A program made the translations under genes and the position numbers. Positions 24,171 to 33,132 of a stretch of 45,121 nucleotides of DNA are shown here, one piece after another. The stretch covers positions 1 through 45,121 of the forward strand of contig CALKIX010000055.1 of assembly GCA_937995665.1 (NCBI GenBank). Direction: 5' to 3'. The stretch's first letter is position 1; each line of letters opens with the position of its first letter. This stretch comes from an uncultured Hellea sp. (GTDB taxonomy: Bacteria > Pseudomonadota > Alphaproteobacteria > Caulobacterales > Maricaulaceae). The notes under the pieces are model-generated. The model was not told where the DNA came from and ran no database searches. It saw only the letters and a program-made list of their open reading frames with translations.

Positions 24171-26774
24171 CTATTTTTCGTCCGCCGTCTTCTTTGTTGC
24201 GGTTTTCTTTTTTACGGCTGGCTTTTTCTTGGCTGCCGTCTTCTTTTTGACAGGCTTTTTCTTCGCTGGTTTTTTCTTTGCCGGCGACTTGGCTTCTTTT
24301 TCGGCAATATATTGCAGCGCCATTTCAACGGTTACGTCTTTGGGCTCAGTGCCTTCGGGTATAGTCGCATTGATTTTCTCATATTTGACGTATGGCCCAT
24401 ATCGGCCATCCATAATCTGGATAGGGGCGTTGGTTTCAGGGTGTTTGCCAAGGTCTTTGACCACTGTGCCTCCGCGGCGCCGGCCTGGATTGGCGATTTT
24501 ATCGGCAATACGCGCAACCGCATCATTCATCCCAACGGTCCACATTTCCTCTGGGTCTTTAATGCTAACATAGGTCGTATTATGCTTGATATAAGGCCCA
24601 AAGCGGCCAAGGGCCGTGATAATCTGGTTGCCATCTTCAGGATGTTGGCCAATTTTGCGTGGCAAAGTGATAAGGCGAATGCCTTTTTCAAGATCCATTG
24701 CGGCCACGTCCCATTGCTTAGGCAGACCTGTGCGTTTTGGCTTTTTCTCAGTTTCCATTTCCACATAGGGGCCAAAGCGGCCAACCTTTAGGACAATGTC
24801 TTTGCCCGTTTCAGGATGCGGGCCGAGGATTTTGTCTTCCACGGGAATAGCGGATTCGTCACCACCAAAGGGACGGGTGAATTTACATTCTGGGTAATTT
24901 GAGCAGCCGACAAACGCGCCAAATTTTCCAAGCTTCAAGCTGAGCTGCCCATCATCGCAAGTCGGGCATTTGCGCGGATCGCCTCCATCTTCTTTGTCAG
25001 GGAAAACAAGCGGGCGCAGCGCATCATTAAGTGCGTCAAGTACATGGGTCACGCGCAAATCTTTGGTCTCGTCAATCGAGGCTGAAAACTCGTTCCAGAA
25101 ATCATTGAGCAATGTCTTCCAGCCTAAATCACCGGCAGAAACTTTATCAAGACGCTCCTCAAGATCGGCCGTGTAGTTATATTGCACATATTTGCCAAAG
25201 AAGTTCTCAAGGAATGCGGTCAGCAAGCGGCCCTTATCAACAGGCGTAAAGCGGCGCTTATCGAGCGTGACATAGCCGCGATCTTGGAGCACTTTTAGAA
25301 TAGAAGCATAGGTCGAAGGGCGTCCAATACCGAGCTCTTCCATGCGCTTAACAAGGCTGGCTTCGGAATAGCGCGGGGGCGGCTGGGTGAAATGCTGCTC
25401 GGCTTTGACGTCTTTGGCGTCAACGCTATCGCCCGTTTCGACAGGGGCGAGCAGGGCGTTATCGTCATCTTTGGCTTCTGTTGAGGGCTTGGTTTCCTCA
25501 TAGAGCTTTAGGAAACCATCAAAACGGACAACTTGGCCTGTGGCGCGAAGCCCGACCATATTGTCTTTATCGGCCATTTCAATTGTTGTGCGCTCTAGCT
25601 TAGCAGAGGACATCTGGCTGGCCATTGCGCGCTTCCAAATCAGGTCATAAAGCTTGGCCATATCGCCTGCGAGTTTAAGCGAGCTTGGCGTGCGGGCAAA
25701 GCTTGTTGGGCGGATTGCTTCATGGGCCTCTTGGGCATTTTTGGCTTTAGATTTATATTCGCGGTGCTGACCGGGCAGGTAATCATCACCAAATTCGGTG
25801 CCTATAGTGGCGCGGCAATCACTTATTGCTTCACCGACCATAGAGATGCCGTCCGTTCGCATATAGGTAATCAAGCCCGTTGTTTCGCCGCCAACTTTGA
25901 CGCCTTCATATAGCTTTTGTGCGGTGCGCATTGTCTGGGTGGCAGAGAAGCCAAGTTTACGAGAGGCTTCTTGCTGAAGCGTTGATGTCATAAATGGCGC
26001 TTGCGGATTACGCGTAATTGGCTTGGCTACCACGGAGGTCACAGAGAGGCTAGCCGCATTCACGGCGGCTTCAGCGGCCTTGGCGTCAGCTTCATTAGCT
26101 AATGAGAATTTATCAAGCTTCTCGCCGCGCAGGGAGACGAGCCTTGCAGGGAAGTCACTGCCCTTGGCATTTTTCATCACTGCGCCGAGTGACCAATATT
26201 CACGGTTCTGGAAATTATCAATCTCCGTCTCGCGCTCACATATTAGGCGTAGGGCAACTGACTGCACACGTCCAGCTGAGCGTGAGCCGGGAAGTTTGCG
26301 CCACAAAACAGGCGAGAGCGTAAAGCCCACAAGATAATCCAGCGCACGGCGGGCCAGATAAGCCTCCACCAATTCCATATCTAGCTCGCGCGGATTTGCG
26401 ATCGCATCGGTGACAGACTTTTTGGTGATGGCATTAAAGACAACGCGTTCAATCGGCTTGTCTTTTAGTAGCTTCTTTTTCTTAGATAGAACATCCAAAA
26501 GATGCCATGAAATAGCTTCGCCTTCTCTATCCGGGTCGGTTGCGAGGATAAGTTTGTCAGAGTTTTTAAGCGCTGTCTCGATATCCTTGACGCGTTTCTT
26601 GGCTTTGGTGTCTACTGCCCATGACATGGCGAAATCATTTTCGGGATCAACCGAGCCATTTTTACTGGGCAGATCGCGAATATGACCAAAGCTGGCGAGG
26701 ACTTTATAGTCGGGGCCGAGGTATTTTTCGATGGTTTTGGCTTTGGCCGGGGACTCAACAATTACGAGATTCAT
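24171..26774 (-). CDS. topA: DNA topoisomerase I
   Basis: 867 residues. TOPRIM domain (IVESPAKAKTIEKYLG; ATDPDREGEAIS), type IA core with the active-site Tyr in GLITYMRTDG (about residue 303), a zinc finger CPTC...CSNYPEC (about 601-625), several C-terminal topoisomerase repeat units (LGRFGPYIKHN; DGRYGPYVKYE) and a Lys/Ala-rich tail (about 830-867) typical of alphaproteobacteria. Relaxes negative supercoils. First gene of a topA-rnr-Nudix operon; GANTC sites (GATTC 26768-26772, GACTC 26814-26818) lie at and just upstream of the start. It is divergent from the 66-aa gene with 191 bases between. Confidence 0.96.
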   Translation of the reverse strand: MNLVIVESPAKAKTIEKYLGPDYKVLASFGHIRDLPSKNGSVDPENDFAMSWAVDTKAKKRVKDIETALKNSDKLILATDPDREGEAISWHLLDVLSKKKKLLKDKPIERVVFNAITKKSVTDAIANPRELDMELVEAYLARRALDYLVGFTLSPVLWRKLPGSRSAGRVQSVALRLICERETEIDNFQNREYWSLGAVMKNAKGSDFPARLVSLRGEKLDKFSLANEADAKAAEAAVNAASLSVTSVVAKPITRNPQAPFMTSTLQQEASRKLGFSATQTMRTAQKLYEGVKVGGETTGLITYMRTDGISMVGEAISDCRATIGTEFGDDYLPGQHREYKSKAKNAQEAHEAIRPTSFARTPSSLKLAGDMAKLYDLIWKRAMASQMSSAKLERTTIEMADKDNMVGLRATGQVVRFDGFLKLYEETKPSTEAKDDDNALLAPVETGDSVDAKDVKAEQHFTQPPPRYSEASLVKRMEELGIGRPSTYASILKVLQDRGYVTLDKRRFTPVDKGRLLTAFLENFFGKYVQYNYTADLEERLDKVSAGDLGWKTLLNDFWNEFSASIDETKDLRVTHVLDALNDALRPLVFPDKEDGGDPRKCPTCDDGQLSLKLGKFGAFVGCSNYPECKFTRPFGGDESAIPVEDKILGPHPETGKDIVLKVGRFGPYVEMETEKKPKRTGLPKQWDVAAMDLEKGIRLITLPRKIGQHPEDGNQIITALGRFGPYIKHNTTYVSIKDPEEMWTVGMNDAVARIADKIANPGRRRGGTVVKDLGKHPETNAPIQIMDGRYGPYVKYEKINATIPEGTEPKDVTVEMALQYIAEKEAKSPAKKKPAKKKPVKKKTAAKKKPAVKKKTATKKTADEK

Positions 26775-26965
26775 TCTCGATATTCCTCACTTTACGGCAA
26801 AAACCGATGAAACGACTCCGAAATAGAGTGGCTTGAAACGCGCATTTGCGCGGAGTTTTCATAATTGTCAACCGTGGGCATCACAGTAGGGGCGTTAAGA
26901 TTAAAAAAACCATATTGATTTTAAGAAAAATTTATGCAACTATAGCGTGTAAATGAGAGAGAAAT

Positions 26966-27166
26966 ATGGTCAAAAATACAAATAAGTCTACGGGGCGTCG
27001 CCGCAATGAAAATGGTTCGATACCAAAACATATGGTGAAGACTTATGTGTCTACCATGCTGACGGAATTAGCAGTGATGGCGAAAGAGGCAGATTTGAAT
27101 GATCTGTCATCTCTTCTACGGGCTACAGAATCTGCAGCACGTATAGATGCTAAAAACCTGGAATAG
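26966..27166 (+). CDS. Small conserved-type hypothetical protein (66 aa)
   Basis: 66 residues with a basic, disordered start (TGRRRNENGS) and then an amphipathic helical part (HMVKTYVSTMLTELAVMAKEADLNDLSSLLRATESAARID). ATG 26966 is preceded by the purine run GAGAGAGAAAT. Similar short helical proteins occur in alphaproteobacteria without known function; I recognise no named domain. The last 17 bases overlap the convergent dprA. Calling it real rests on the ribosome-binding site and helix pattern. Confidence 0.6.
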   Translation: MVKNTNKSTGRRRNENGSIPKHMVKTYVSTMLTELAVMAKEADLNDLSSLLRATESAARIDAKNLE

Positions 27167-28262
27167 AGGCGAGGCGCCCATCGGGCTCAACAATAATGTC
27201 CCCACCAAGTTCCATTTCAAGGAGGGCTGCTGTGGCAATGGCCGTCGTTAGCCCGCTAAGCCTAATGATTTCGTCACGTGAGACGGGGGTAGGCGATAAG
27301 AGTTGCTTGATTGTGCTATGCGCGCGTTCAATATCTTTTTGAGCGCCCTCCCAGTCAAAATCTGGGGCCTTATAATCATGTTCGACTTCCATCATTTGTG
27401 GTGGGCGAATATTTTCAAGGCAGTTAATGATGTCCTCGACATTCTCTATGAGCGCCGCGCCTTGTTGAATCAGGCGGTTACAGCCTTTGGTGCGAGGGTC
27501 GAGCGGAGAGCCAGGGGCGGCCATGACTTCGCGGTTCTGCTCGAGGGCGTAGCGCGCCGTGATTAAGGTTCCAGAGCGCTCAGCCGCTTCGATAACAACA
27601 ACGCCGAGCGAGAGGCCAGAAATGATGCGGTTGCGGCGCGGAAAATCGCGGGCCGTGGCGCGGTAGCCCACAGGGCTTTCAGATATAATTGCGCCCCGAG
27701 TGCTCATCGCTTCATAAATCTCGGCATTTTGGCGCGGATATATATCATTAACGCCGCCGCCCAGCACAGCAGCCGTTCCGGTCTCAAGGCTCGCCGCATG
27801 GGCGCTGGCATCTATTCCTCGGGCAAGACCTGAGACAATTGTATAGCCGGCCTCTCCTAGCTCGCTTGCAATCTGGCGGGCAAAACGCTGGCCAATGGCA
27901 GAGGCATTTCGCGAGCCCACAATAGCGATGCAGGGCTTGTGCAGTATATCTGTCCGGCCCATCACTGTGATGAGCGGCGGGGTAGGATCTACGGCGCGCA
28001 GATATTTGGGGTAATCAGGCTCGCAGGCCGCTATAATTTTTGCCCCTATTTGCTCCGTATGCGCCATCTCAGCCTCGGCCTCTTCAAGGCTAGGCACTTT
28101 GGCGGCTTTGCGCTGGGCAATATGGGGCAAGGCGGTTATGGCAGCTGCGGGAGTCTTGTAACGGCGTAGCAAATCGCGAAAAGCCACAGGGCCAACGCGC
28201 GGGGTGCGAGAGAGGCGCAGCCAGTCGCGTTTTTCCGCGAAGGATAGCGCCCTTAACTGCAT
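27150..28262 (-). CDS. dprA: DNA-processing protein DprA
   Basis: 370 residues. An N-terminal helical part (SFAEKRDWLRLSRTPRVGPVAF) precedes the Rossmann DNA_processg_A domain with CIAIVGSRNAS (about 110-120), SGLARGIDASAH (about 144-155), and FPRRNRIISGLS. A C-terminal winged helix (STIKQLLSPTPVSRDEIIRLSGL) completes it. DprA loads RecA onto incoming single-stranded DNA during transformation. Its ATG overlaps the plsY stop (TAATG), so the pair is translationally coupled. Confidence 0.94.
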   Translation of the reverse strand: MQLRALSFAEKRDWLRLSRTPRVGPVAFRDLLRRYKTPAAAITALPHIAQRKAAKVPSLEEAEAEMAHTEQIGAKIIAACEPDYPKYLRAVDPTPPLITVMGRTDILHKPCIAIVGSRNASAIGQRFARQIASELGEAGYTIVSGLARGIDASAHAASLETGTAAVLGGGVNDIYPRQNAEIYEAMSTRGAIISESPVGYRATARDFPRRNRIISGLSLGVVVIEAAERSGTLITARYALEQNREVMAAPGSPLDPRTKGCNRLIQQGAALIENVEDIINCLENIRPPQMMEVEHDYKAPDFDWEGAQKDIERAHSTIKQLLSPTPVSRDEIIRLSGLTTAIATAALLEMELGGDIIVEPDGRLASIPGF

Positions 28263-28855
28263 TAGCCCTTTTGACCAATCTTGGACTCAGTGCCTTTAAT
28301 AATGCGGCCAATATTTTCGTGGTGGCGAATATAGATGATTAGCGCCATAATCGCTGCCATCATGGCCGCATTTGTATAGCCCATAAGATAGGCAATAAGT
28401 GGACATGAGCCTGCGGCCGCCAAGGCTGAGAGCGATGATATGCGCGTCAGGAACGCGCAACCTATCCATATTGCGCCTGAAATCAGTCCAACAGGCCAGG
28501 CCACGGCGAGCATGCCGCCAAAAAATGTGGCCACGCCTTTCCCGCCTTGGAAACCAAGCCATATAGGAAAACAATGCCCAATAAGCGCTGCGGCGCCAGC
28601 AAAATATCCCATGGGCGCGCCTAAATAGTGATTAAAGAGAAGGGCGGCGGCGCCAGCTTTGGCAGCGTCTAGTAAAAGCGTTAGAAAGGCAATGTCCTTG
28701 CGTCCTGTGCGTAGCACATTGGTCGCGCCAATATTACCAGAGCCTATCTCGCGTATATCGCCTTGCCCGCTGGCCCGCGCAATTAATAAGCCAAAAGGAA
28801 TAGAACCTAAAAGGTAGCCGCCAATGAGGGCGTATAAAATCTCGATTTGAAACAT
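28262..28855 (-). CDS. plsY: Glycerol-3-phosphate acyltransferase PlsY
   Basis: 197 residues, five membrane segments. The three PlsY loops are present: GSIPFGLLIAR, SGNIGATNVLRTG (phosphate loop) and the glycine-rich FQGGKGVATFFGG. It transfers acyl groups from acyl-phosphate to glycerol-3-phosphate, the first step of phospholipid synthesis. Overlaps dprA by one base (TAATG). Confidence 0.96.
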   Translation of the reverse strand: MFQIEILYALIGGYLLGSIPFGLLIARASGQGDIREIGSGNIGATNVLRTGRKDIAFLTLLLDAAKAGAAALLFNHYLGAPMGYFAGAAALIGHCFPIWLGFQGGKGVATFFGGMLAVAWPVGLISGAIWIGCAFLTRISSLSALAAAGSCPLIAYLMGYTNAAMMAAIMALIIYIRHHENIGRIIKGTESKIGQKG

Positions 28856-29013
28856 AACAAGAACATGGCTTAATTACACCCAAGAGTCAAAGGCTAGATG
28901 CGTGCGAGAGAAGAAAGCTTGAAATCCCGCTATATCAAGGCGATTATTGATGGGGGAGATAGAGGACAGTCTTTTGCTGCGCGTTTTGTATGAAAGTTGG
29001 AGAGGTCTTGTCA

Positions 29014-29033
29014 TTATGCAACAAATTGCATAA
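29014..29033. promoter_or_regulatory. 20-bp inverted repeat upstream of the thiolase operon, putative operator
   Basis: TTATGCAA-CAAA-TTGCATAA has perfect 8-bp arms around a four-base centre, 34 bases before the thiolase ATG in a 212-base gene-free interval. The position fits a repressor site over the promoter or leader. The size fits TetR/GntR/MarR-type dimers; no cognate regulator is in the window. Confidence 0.5.
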
Positions 29034-29067
29034 GAAGTGACTTTCAGAATTTACTTAGGAGTCTCCC

Positions 29068-30243
29068 ATGCGCGAAGCCGTCATTGTCTCAACAGCTAGA
29101 ACACCAATTGGCCGCGCCTATCGCGGCGCTTTTAATGCCACAGGCGCGCCGACACTTGCGGGTCATGCCATTGATGCTGCGGTCGCGCGCGCAGGGATAG
29201 AGGGTGCAGACGTCGATGATGTGATTATGGGCTGCGGGCTCCAGCAAGGCGTACAGGTCACAATAGGCCGTAATGCGGTTCTCGCCTCCAATCTGCCGGT
29301 CACAGTCCCTGCGCAAAGCATAGACCGCCAATGTTCCTCGGGCATGATGGCGATTGGTATTGCGGCTAAACAGATCATCGTAGATAATCAAGATATAGTC
29401 ATTGGCGGCGGGGTTGAGTCGATCTCTTTGGTGCAAACCCCTGAGATGCGGGTGGCTCCCGATATAAATGTCATCAAGAAACACCCTCAAGCTTATATTC
29501 AAATGATTGATACGGCCGAAATTGTTGCTGAGCGTTACGGCGTCTCGCGCGAGCGCATGGATGAATATGCGCTTCTCTCTCAGCAGCGCACCCATGCCGC
29601 GCAGCAGGCCGGGGCCTATGATGACGAAATCGTGCCGCTAAAATCGACTATGAAGGTCATGCATAAAGAAACCAAAGAAGTCTCAGAACAAGACGTTATG
29701 CTTGAAAAAGACGAGGGGAATCGCCCTTCAACAACGCTTGAAGGTCTTATTGGGCTCAAGCCAGTCCGCGGGCCCGAGAAGACCATAACGGCGGGCAATG
29801 CGTCACAACTTTCTGACGGAGCCTCTGTCTCTGTGCTTATGGAGCGCAAGGAAGCTGAGCGCCGCGGGCTTGCGCCGCTGGGTATTTACCGAGGTATGGC
29901 GGTGGCTGGGCTTGAGCCTGATGAAATGGGTATTGGCCCGATTTATGCCGTGCCTAAATTACTTAAGCAAACAGGGCTGACCATGGATGATATTGATCTA
30001 TGGGAGCTGAATGAAGCTTTCGCGGTACAGGTGCTTTATTGTCAAGATAAGCTGGGTATTCCGACGGAGAAAATGAATGTCAATGGCGGCGCGATTTCTA
30101 TCGGACATCCTTACGGTATGAGCGGGGCCCGCATGGTGGCTCACGCGCTTATTGAAGGCAAAAGACGCGGTGCCAAATATGTCGTCTCCACCATGTGTGT
30201 GGGCGGCGGCATGGGCGCGGCTGGTTTATTCGAAGTGGCCTAG
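29068..30243 (+). CDS. Acetyl-CoA C-acyltransferase (thiolase)
   Basis: 391 residues of the thiolase family. The nucleophile Cys is in [13 protein letters not shown] (about residue 89), the catalytic His in [11 protein letters not shown] and the second Cys in [14 protein letters not shown] (about 377). This is the FadA/PhaA/AtoB group; the sequence does not separate beta-oxidation (degradative) from acetoacetyl-CoA synthesis. TTAGGAGT lies before ATG 29068. The MaoC gene starts three bases after the stop, giving a two-gene acyl-CoA operon, which favours a role in fatty-acyl or related CoA-ester breakdown. Confidence 0.93.
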   Translation: MREAVIVSTARTPIGRAYRGAFNATGAPTLAGHAIDAAVARAGIEGADVDDVIMGCGLQQGVQVTIGRNAVLASNLPVTVPAQSIDRQCSSGMMAIGIAAKQIIVDNQDIVIGGGVESISLVQTPEMRVAPDINVIKKHPQAYIQMIDTAEIVAERYGVSRERMDEYALLSQQRTHAAQQAGAYDDEIVPLKSTMKVMHKETKEVSEQDVMLEKDEGNRPSTTLEGLIGLKPVRGPEKTITAGNASQLSDGASVSVLMERKEAERRGLAPLGIYRGMAVAGLEPDEMGIGPIYAVPKLLKQTGLTMDDIDLWELNEAFAVQVLYCQDKLGIPTEKMNVNGGAISIGHPYGMSGARMVAHALIEGKRRGAKYVVSTMCVGGGMGAAGLFEVA

Positions 30244-30246
30244 CGA

Positions 30247-30702
30247 ATGCCCATTGTGACAATTCCAGAAATGAAAGCACTCATAGGCCAAGAATTTGGT
30301 GTGAGCGACTGGTTTGAGGTGACACAAGATCGTATCAATCAATTTGCTGATGCCACGTTGGATTATCAATTTATCCACATCGATGCAGAAAGAGCCAAGA
30401 ACTCGTCTTTTGGCGGCACGATTGCCCATGGGTTTCTCACGCTCTCGCTTTTATCAAAATTTGTAGAAGAGGTAGGATTTGTAATTAAAGACTCAAAAAT
30501 GGGCATAAATTATGGTTTTGAAAAAATAAGATTCCTCGCCCCAGTAAGGGCTAACGCCCGTATAAGAACACGCTTTACCCTCGAGAGCGTGGCCGAGAAG
30601 AAAGCGGGACATTATTTAATGTCCTATGGCGTCACAGTTGATATTGAAGGCGAGGAAACTCCAGCGCTAATCGCGAATTGGCTGGGAATGCAAGTGACCT
30701 GA
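30247..30702 (+). CDS. MaoC family dehydratase (hot-dog fold, R-specific enoyl-CoA hydratase type)
   Basis: 151 residues. The MaoC hydratase motif FADATLDYQFIHIDAERA...FGGTIAHGFLTLSL contains the catalytic Asp (ATLDYQ) and His (FIHID), then a hot-dog strand pattern to IANWLGMQV. The enzyme class hydrates trans-2-enoyl-CoA. It directly follows the thiolase gene, so both probably serve the same acyl-CoA pathway. Confidence 0.92.
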   Translation: MPIVTIPEMKALIGQEFGVSDWFEVTQDRINQFADATLDYQFIHIDAERAKNSSFGGTIAHGFLTLSLLSKFVEEVGFVIKDSKMGINYGFEKIRFLAPVRANARIRTRFTLESVAEKKAGHYLMSYGVTVDIEGEETPALIANWLGMQVT

Positions 30703-30834
30703 GGAATTATAGCGCTTAGGGCTGCTTTTTCTTTGTATATCCTCTAAATCATAGGCTGAAGGAAAAATAAATTAACCCTTTGCAAGGTATTCATCTTTAG
30801 ATTCTATTAAGACTTGAGTTGATTCGGAGCGTAT

Positions 30835-31275
30835 ATGCGCTTTTTTACAATATTCCCGCTGATGATTGTGCCCGTCGTCACCTATAATGTTTTGGCGATA
30901 TCGGGCAGCGCCTTTTCGTCTGTGGATGCAATAAGAGAGCGCCTAGATACAGATTTTATAAGTATTCCCATGGCCTCTAATGTAACGTGGGACATTACCC
31001 CCGGCTATGCCTTGATTACGGCGTCATTGGTGATGCTCTTTTTTGAGCTCTTAAAATCTACAGGAACAGGGCGGGCTGCGGTTATGAACCATGCGTTTTC
31101 AATGGTGCTATTCATCATTTGTATCGTAGAGTTTTTGATGTTTCCAGCCTTTGCCACTTCGGTGTTTTTTATCATCATGCTGATGTGCTTATTGGACGTT
31201 ATGGCGGGCTTTATGGTGACCATTGCGGCGGCGCGCAGAGATTTTGGTGTTGGGGATGGCGGCTTTGTTGATTAA
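30835..31275 (+). CDS. Small polytopic membrane protein, unknown function
   Basis: 146 residues with four hydrophobic segments: FTIFPLMIVPVVTYNVLA at the N-terminus, ALITASLVMLFFELL, MVLFIICIVEFLMFPAFATSVFF and LLDVMAGFMVTIAAA. A GGAGCG ribosome-binding site lies before ATG 30835. Two GATTC methylation sites (30800-30804 and 30821-30825) lie in the promoter/leader. Proteins of this form occur as uncharacterised conserved proteins in Caulobacterales-like genomes. The next gene encodes an EAL protein after an 88-base gap. Confidence 0.78.
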   Translation: MRFFTIFPLMIVPVVTYNVLAISGSAFSSVDAIRERLDTDFISIPMASNVTWDITPGYALITASLVMLFFELLKSTGTGRAAVMNHAFSMVLFIICIVEFLMFPAFATSVFFIIMLMCLLDVMAGFMVTIAAARRDFGVGDGGFVD

Positions 31276-31363
31276 GTCGCCTTTTATTAATGTTTTTAGA
31301 TTATACAAGCCAAGGTTTAGTTAAAGGTGGCGCGTAATTTCATGCCTATAATAAGTTATAAAA

Positions 31364-33094
31364 ATGCTTAAACGAGGTGCTAATGAAAAAGCGCTGACAG
31401 GACAAGTCTCGCTATCCACGGGGGGGGCTCTTGCGGATGCCTTTAGTTTAATCGGCGGCGCGCCTTTTGAGATTCGCTATAGTGAGAGCGGCATTGAAGA
31501 GGCGGTAATCATTTGGCCTTACCCAAAATTATTGCAAGCCTTATTACGTTCACCCATGCCTCTTTTGCCTTCTCAAACCCATGAATGGCATGGGCGTATG
31601 GACGCGGCAGGCCAAAGAGAGCGAGCAAATGCACTGCGTAGCTTGACATGGGAAGGGGCGCAATATTGTGTACGTTACCTATTACGAACGGATGATGCCC
31701 GCTATGTTCGTGTTGAAGAGCGCGGCCGCCGTATTGCTGGCAAGGAAGGCATGCAAAGCCGCGTGATCGGCGTGCTCACGAATATCGATTCTGTTCAAGA
31801 AGAAGTAGAGCGTGCGGCTTATTTATCGGCCCATGATGATCTGACAGGCTTATGGAATAAGAACCGTTTAGTAGAAGGACTTGATTATCTCATCGCCCTG
31901 GTGCGCCGCACGCGCCAATTTGCGATCTATCTACGCATAGAGATCTCAAATCTTGCGCAGACAAATGAGACTTACGGCTACGAAACAGGCGATAGGCTAT
32001 TGCTCGGTATTGCCGACCGTCTGCGTGATATGATGCGCGCGCCTGATATGTTAGCCCGCGTTGAAAATGCCAGCTTTGGGCTGGGTCTTTATGGCGTGAA
32101 AGAAGAGGATTTGGACATCTTGGTGGCGCGCTTACAAACTATATTATCCGAAATGCCTTATAACAGTTTTCATGGCCCACTTTATGCCGAGTGTAACTTT
32201 GCTGCCACGAGCTTGGCTGATAAGGCTCAATGTTCTTACGATGCGCTTAGCCAAGCGGGCGCGGCACTTGAATATGCCGCCAAGCACGAGAAACCGGGCT
32301 TATCTTTCTACTCAAATGATATGAAAATAAAACCCGCACCCATGCCCCAAGATGTTGCCACAGCTGAAGATATATTAGAGGCGCTTAATGACCGCCGTAT
32401 TTTACTGGCCTACCAGCCCATTGTTGATGCGAAAACGCGAGAGCTGCATCATTATGAGTGCCTTTTAAGACTACGCACAGATGCGGGCGAAATGGTGTCT
32501 GCGGGGCGTTTTATAATGGCGGCTGAAAAATTGGGGCTTATCCATTTGCTTGATAGGCGCGCCCTCGCGCTTGCGTCTGAAACCTTGCGGCAATACCCTG
32601 ATGTTGAACTCGCGCTAAATGTCTCTGCGGGCACGGTAAAAGATATGGAAGCGGCAGATGCCTATATCGCCGCGCTACGCGCGCTCGGCCCCGCGGTAAC
32701 GCGCGTCACTCTCGAGCTCACGGAAACTGTCGCGCTGGAAGACCCGGCCATGGCGAGCCGTTTTTCCGTTGAAGCGCGCTCATTAGGCTGTGAATTTGCT
32801 ATTGATGACTTTGGCTCTGGTTACACCACTTTCAGAAATCTCATGGCGATTGAGGCGGATACGATAAAAATTGATGGTAGCTTTATAGAAGATATCTCCA
32901 TTAGTCCCTATAAACAAACCTTTGTACGCATGATGGTGGATCTAGCACAAACCTTTAGCGTGAAGACGGTGGCAGAAATGGTCGATAGCCATTCTGATGC
33001 AGATCTTCTAAAGCGCCTTGGTGTGGATTATCTGCAGGGTTATATGTTTGGTGTTCCTTCCGCATCCCCCGCTTGGAGAAAGCAGGCGTCTTAA
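31364..33094 (+). CDS. GGDEF-EAL protein, probable c-di-GMP phosphodiesterase with degenerate cyclase domain
   Basis: 576 residues. An N-terminal PAS-like part (about 1-145) precedes a GGDEF-type domain (about 150-310) whose signature is destroyed (RVENASFGLGL where RLGGDEF is expected), so it should not make c-di-GMP. The EAL domain (about 330-572) retains metal and catalytic residues: YECLLRL (Ala of EAL replaced by Cys), LNVSAG, LELTET, IDDFGSG, IKIDGSFI, VAEMVDS and YLQGYMFG. It likely hydrolyses c-di-GMP. The layout resembles Caulobacter PdeA, but identity is not claimed. A TATAAT lies 17 bases before ATG 31364 and no ribosome-binding site is visible, so the leader is short. Confidence 0.9.
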   Translation: MLKRGANEKALTGQVSLSTGGALADAFSLIGGAPFEIRYSESGIEEAVIIWPYPKLLQALLRSPMPLLPSQTHEWHGRMDAAGQRERANALRSLTWEGAQYCVRYLLRTDDARYVRVEERGRRIAGKEGMQSRVIGVLTNIDSVQEEVERAAYLSAHDDLTGLWNKNRLVEGLDYLIALVRRTRQFAIYLRIEISNLAQTNETYGYETGDRLLLGIADRLRDMMRAPDMLARVENASFGLGLYGVKEEDLDILVARLQTILSEMPYNSFHGPLYAECNFAATSLADKAQCSYDALSQAGAALEYAAKHEKPGLSFYSNDMKIKPAPMPQDVATAEDILEALNDRRILLAYQPIVDAKTRELHHYECLLRLRTDAGEMVSAGRFIMAAEKLGLIHLLDRRALALASETLRQYPDVELALNVSAGTVKDMEAADAYIAALRALGPAVTRVTLELTETVALEDPAMASRFSVEARSLGCEFAIDDFGSGYTTFRNLMAIEADTIKIDGSFIEDISISPYKQTFVRMMVDLAQTFSVKTVAEMVDSHSDADLLKRLGVDYLQGYMFGVPSASPAWRKQAS

Positions 33095-33132
33095 GCATTT
33101 CCCTTTGCCGCTATAAGGTTTAAGCTAGGCCC

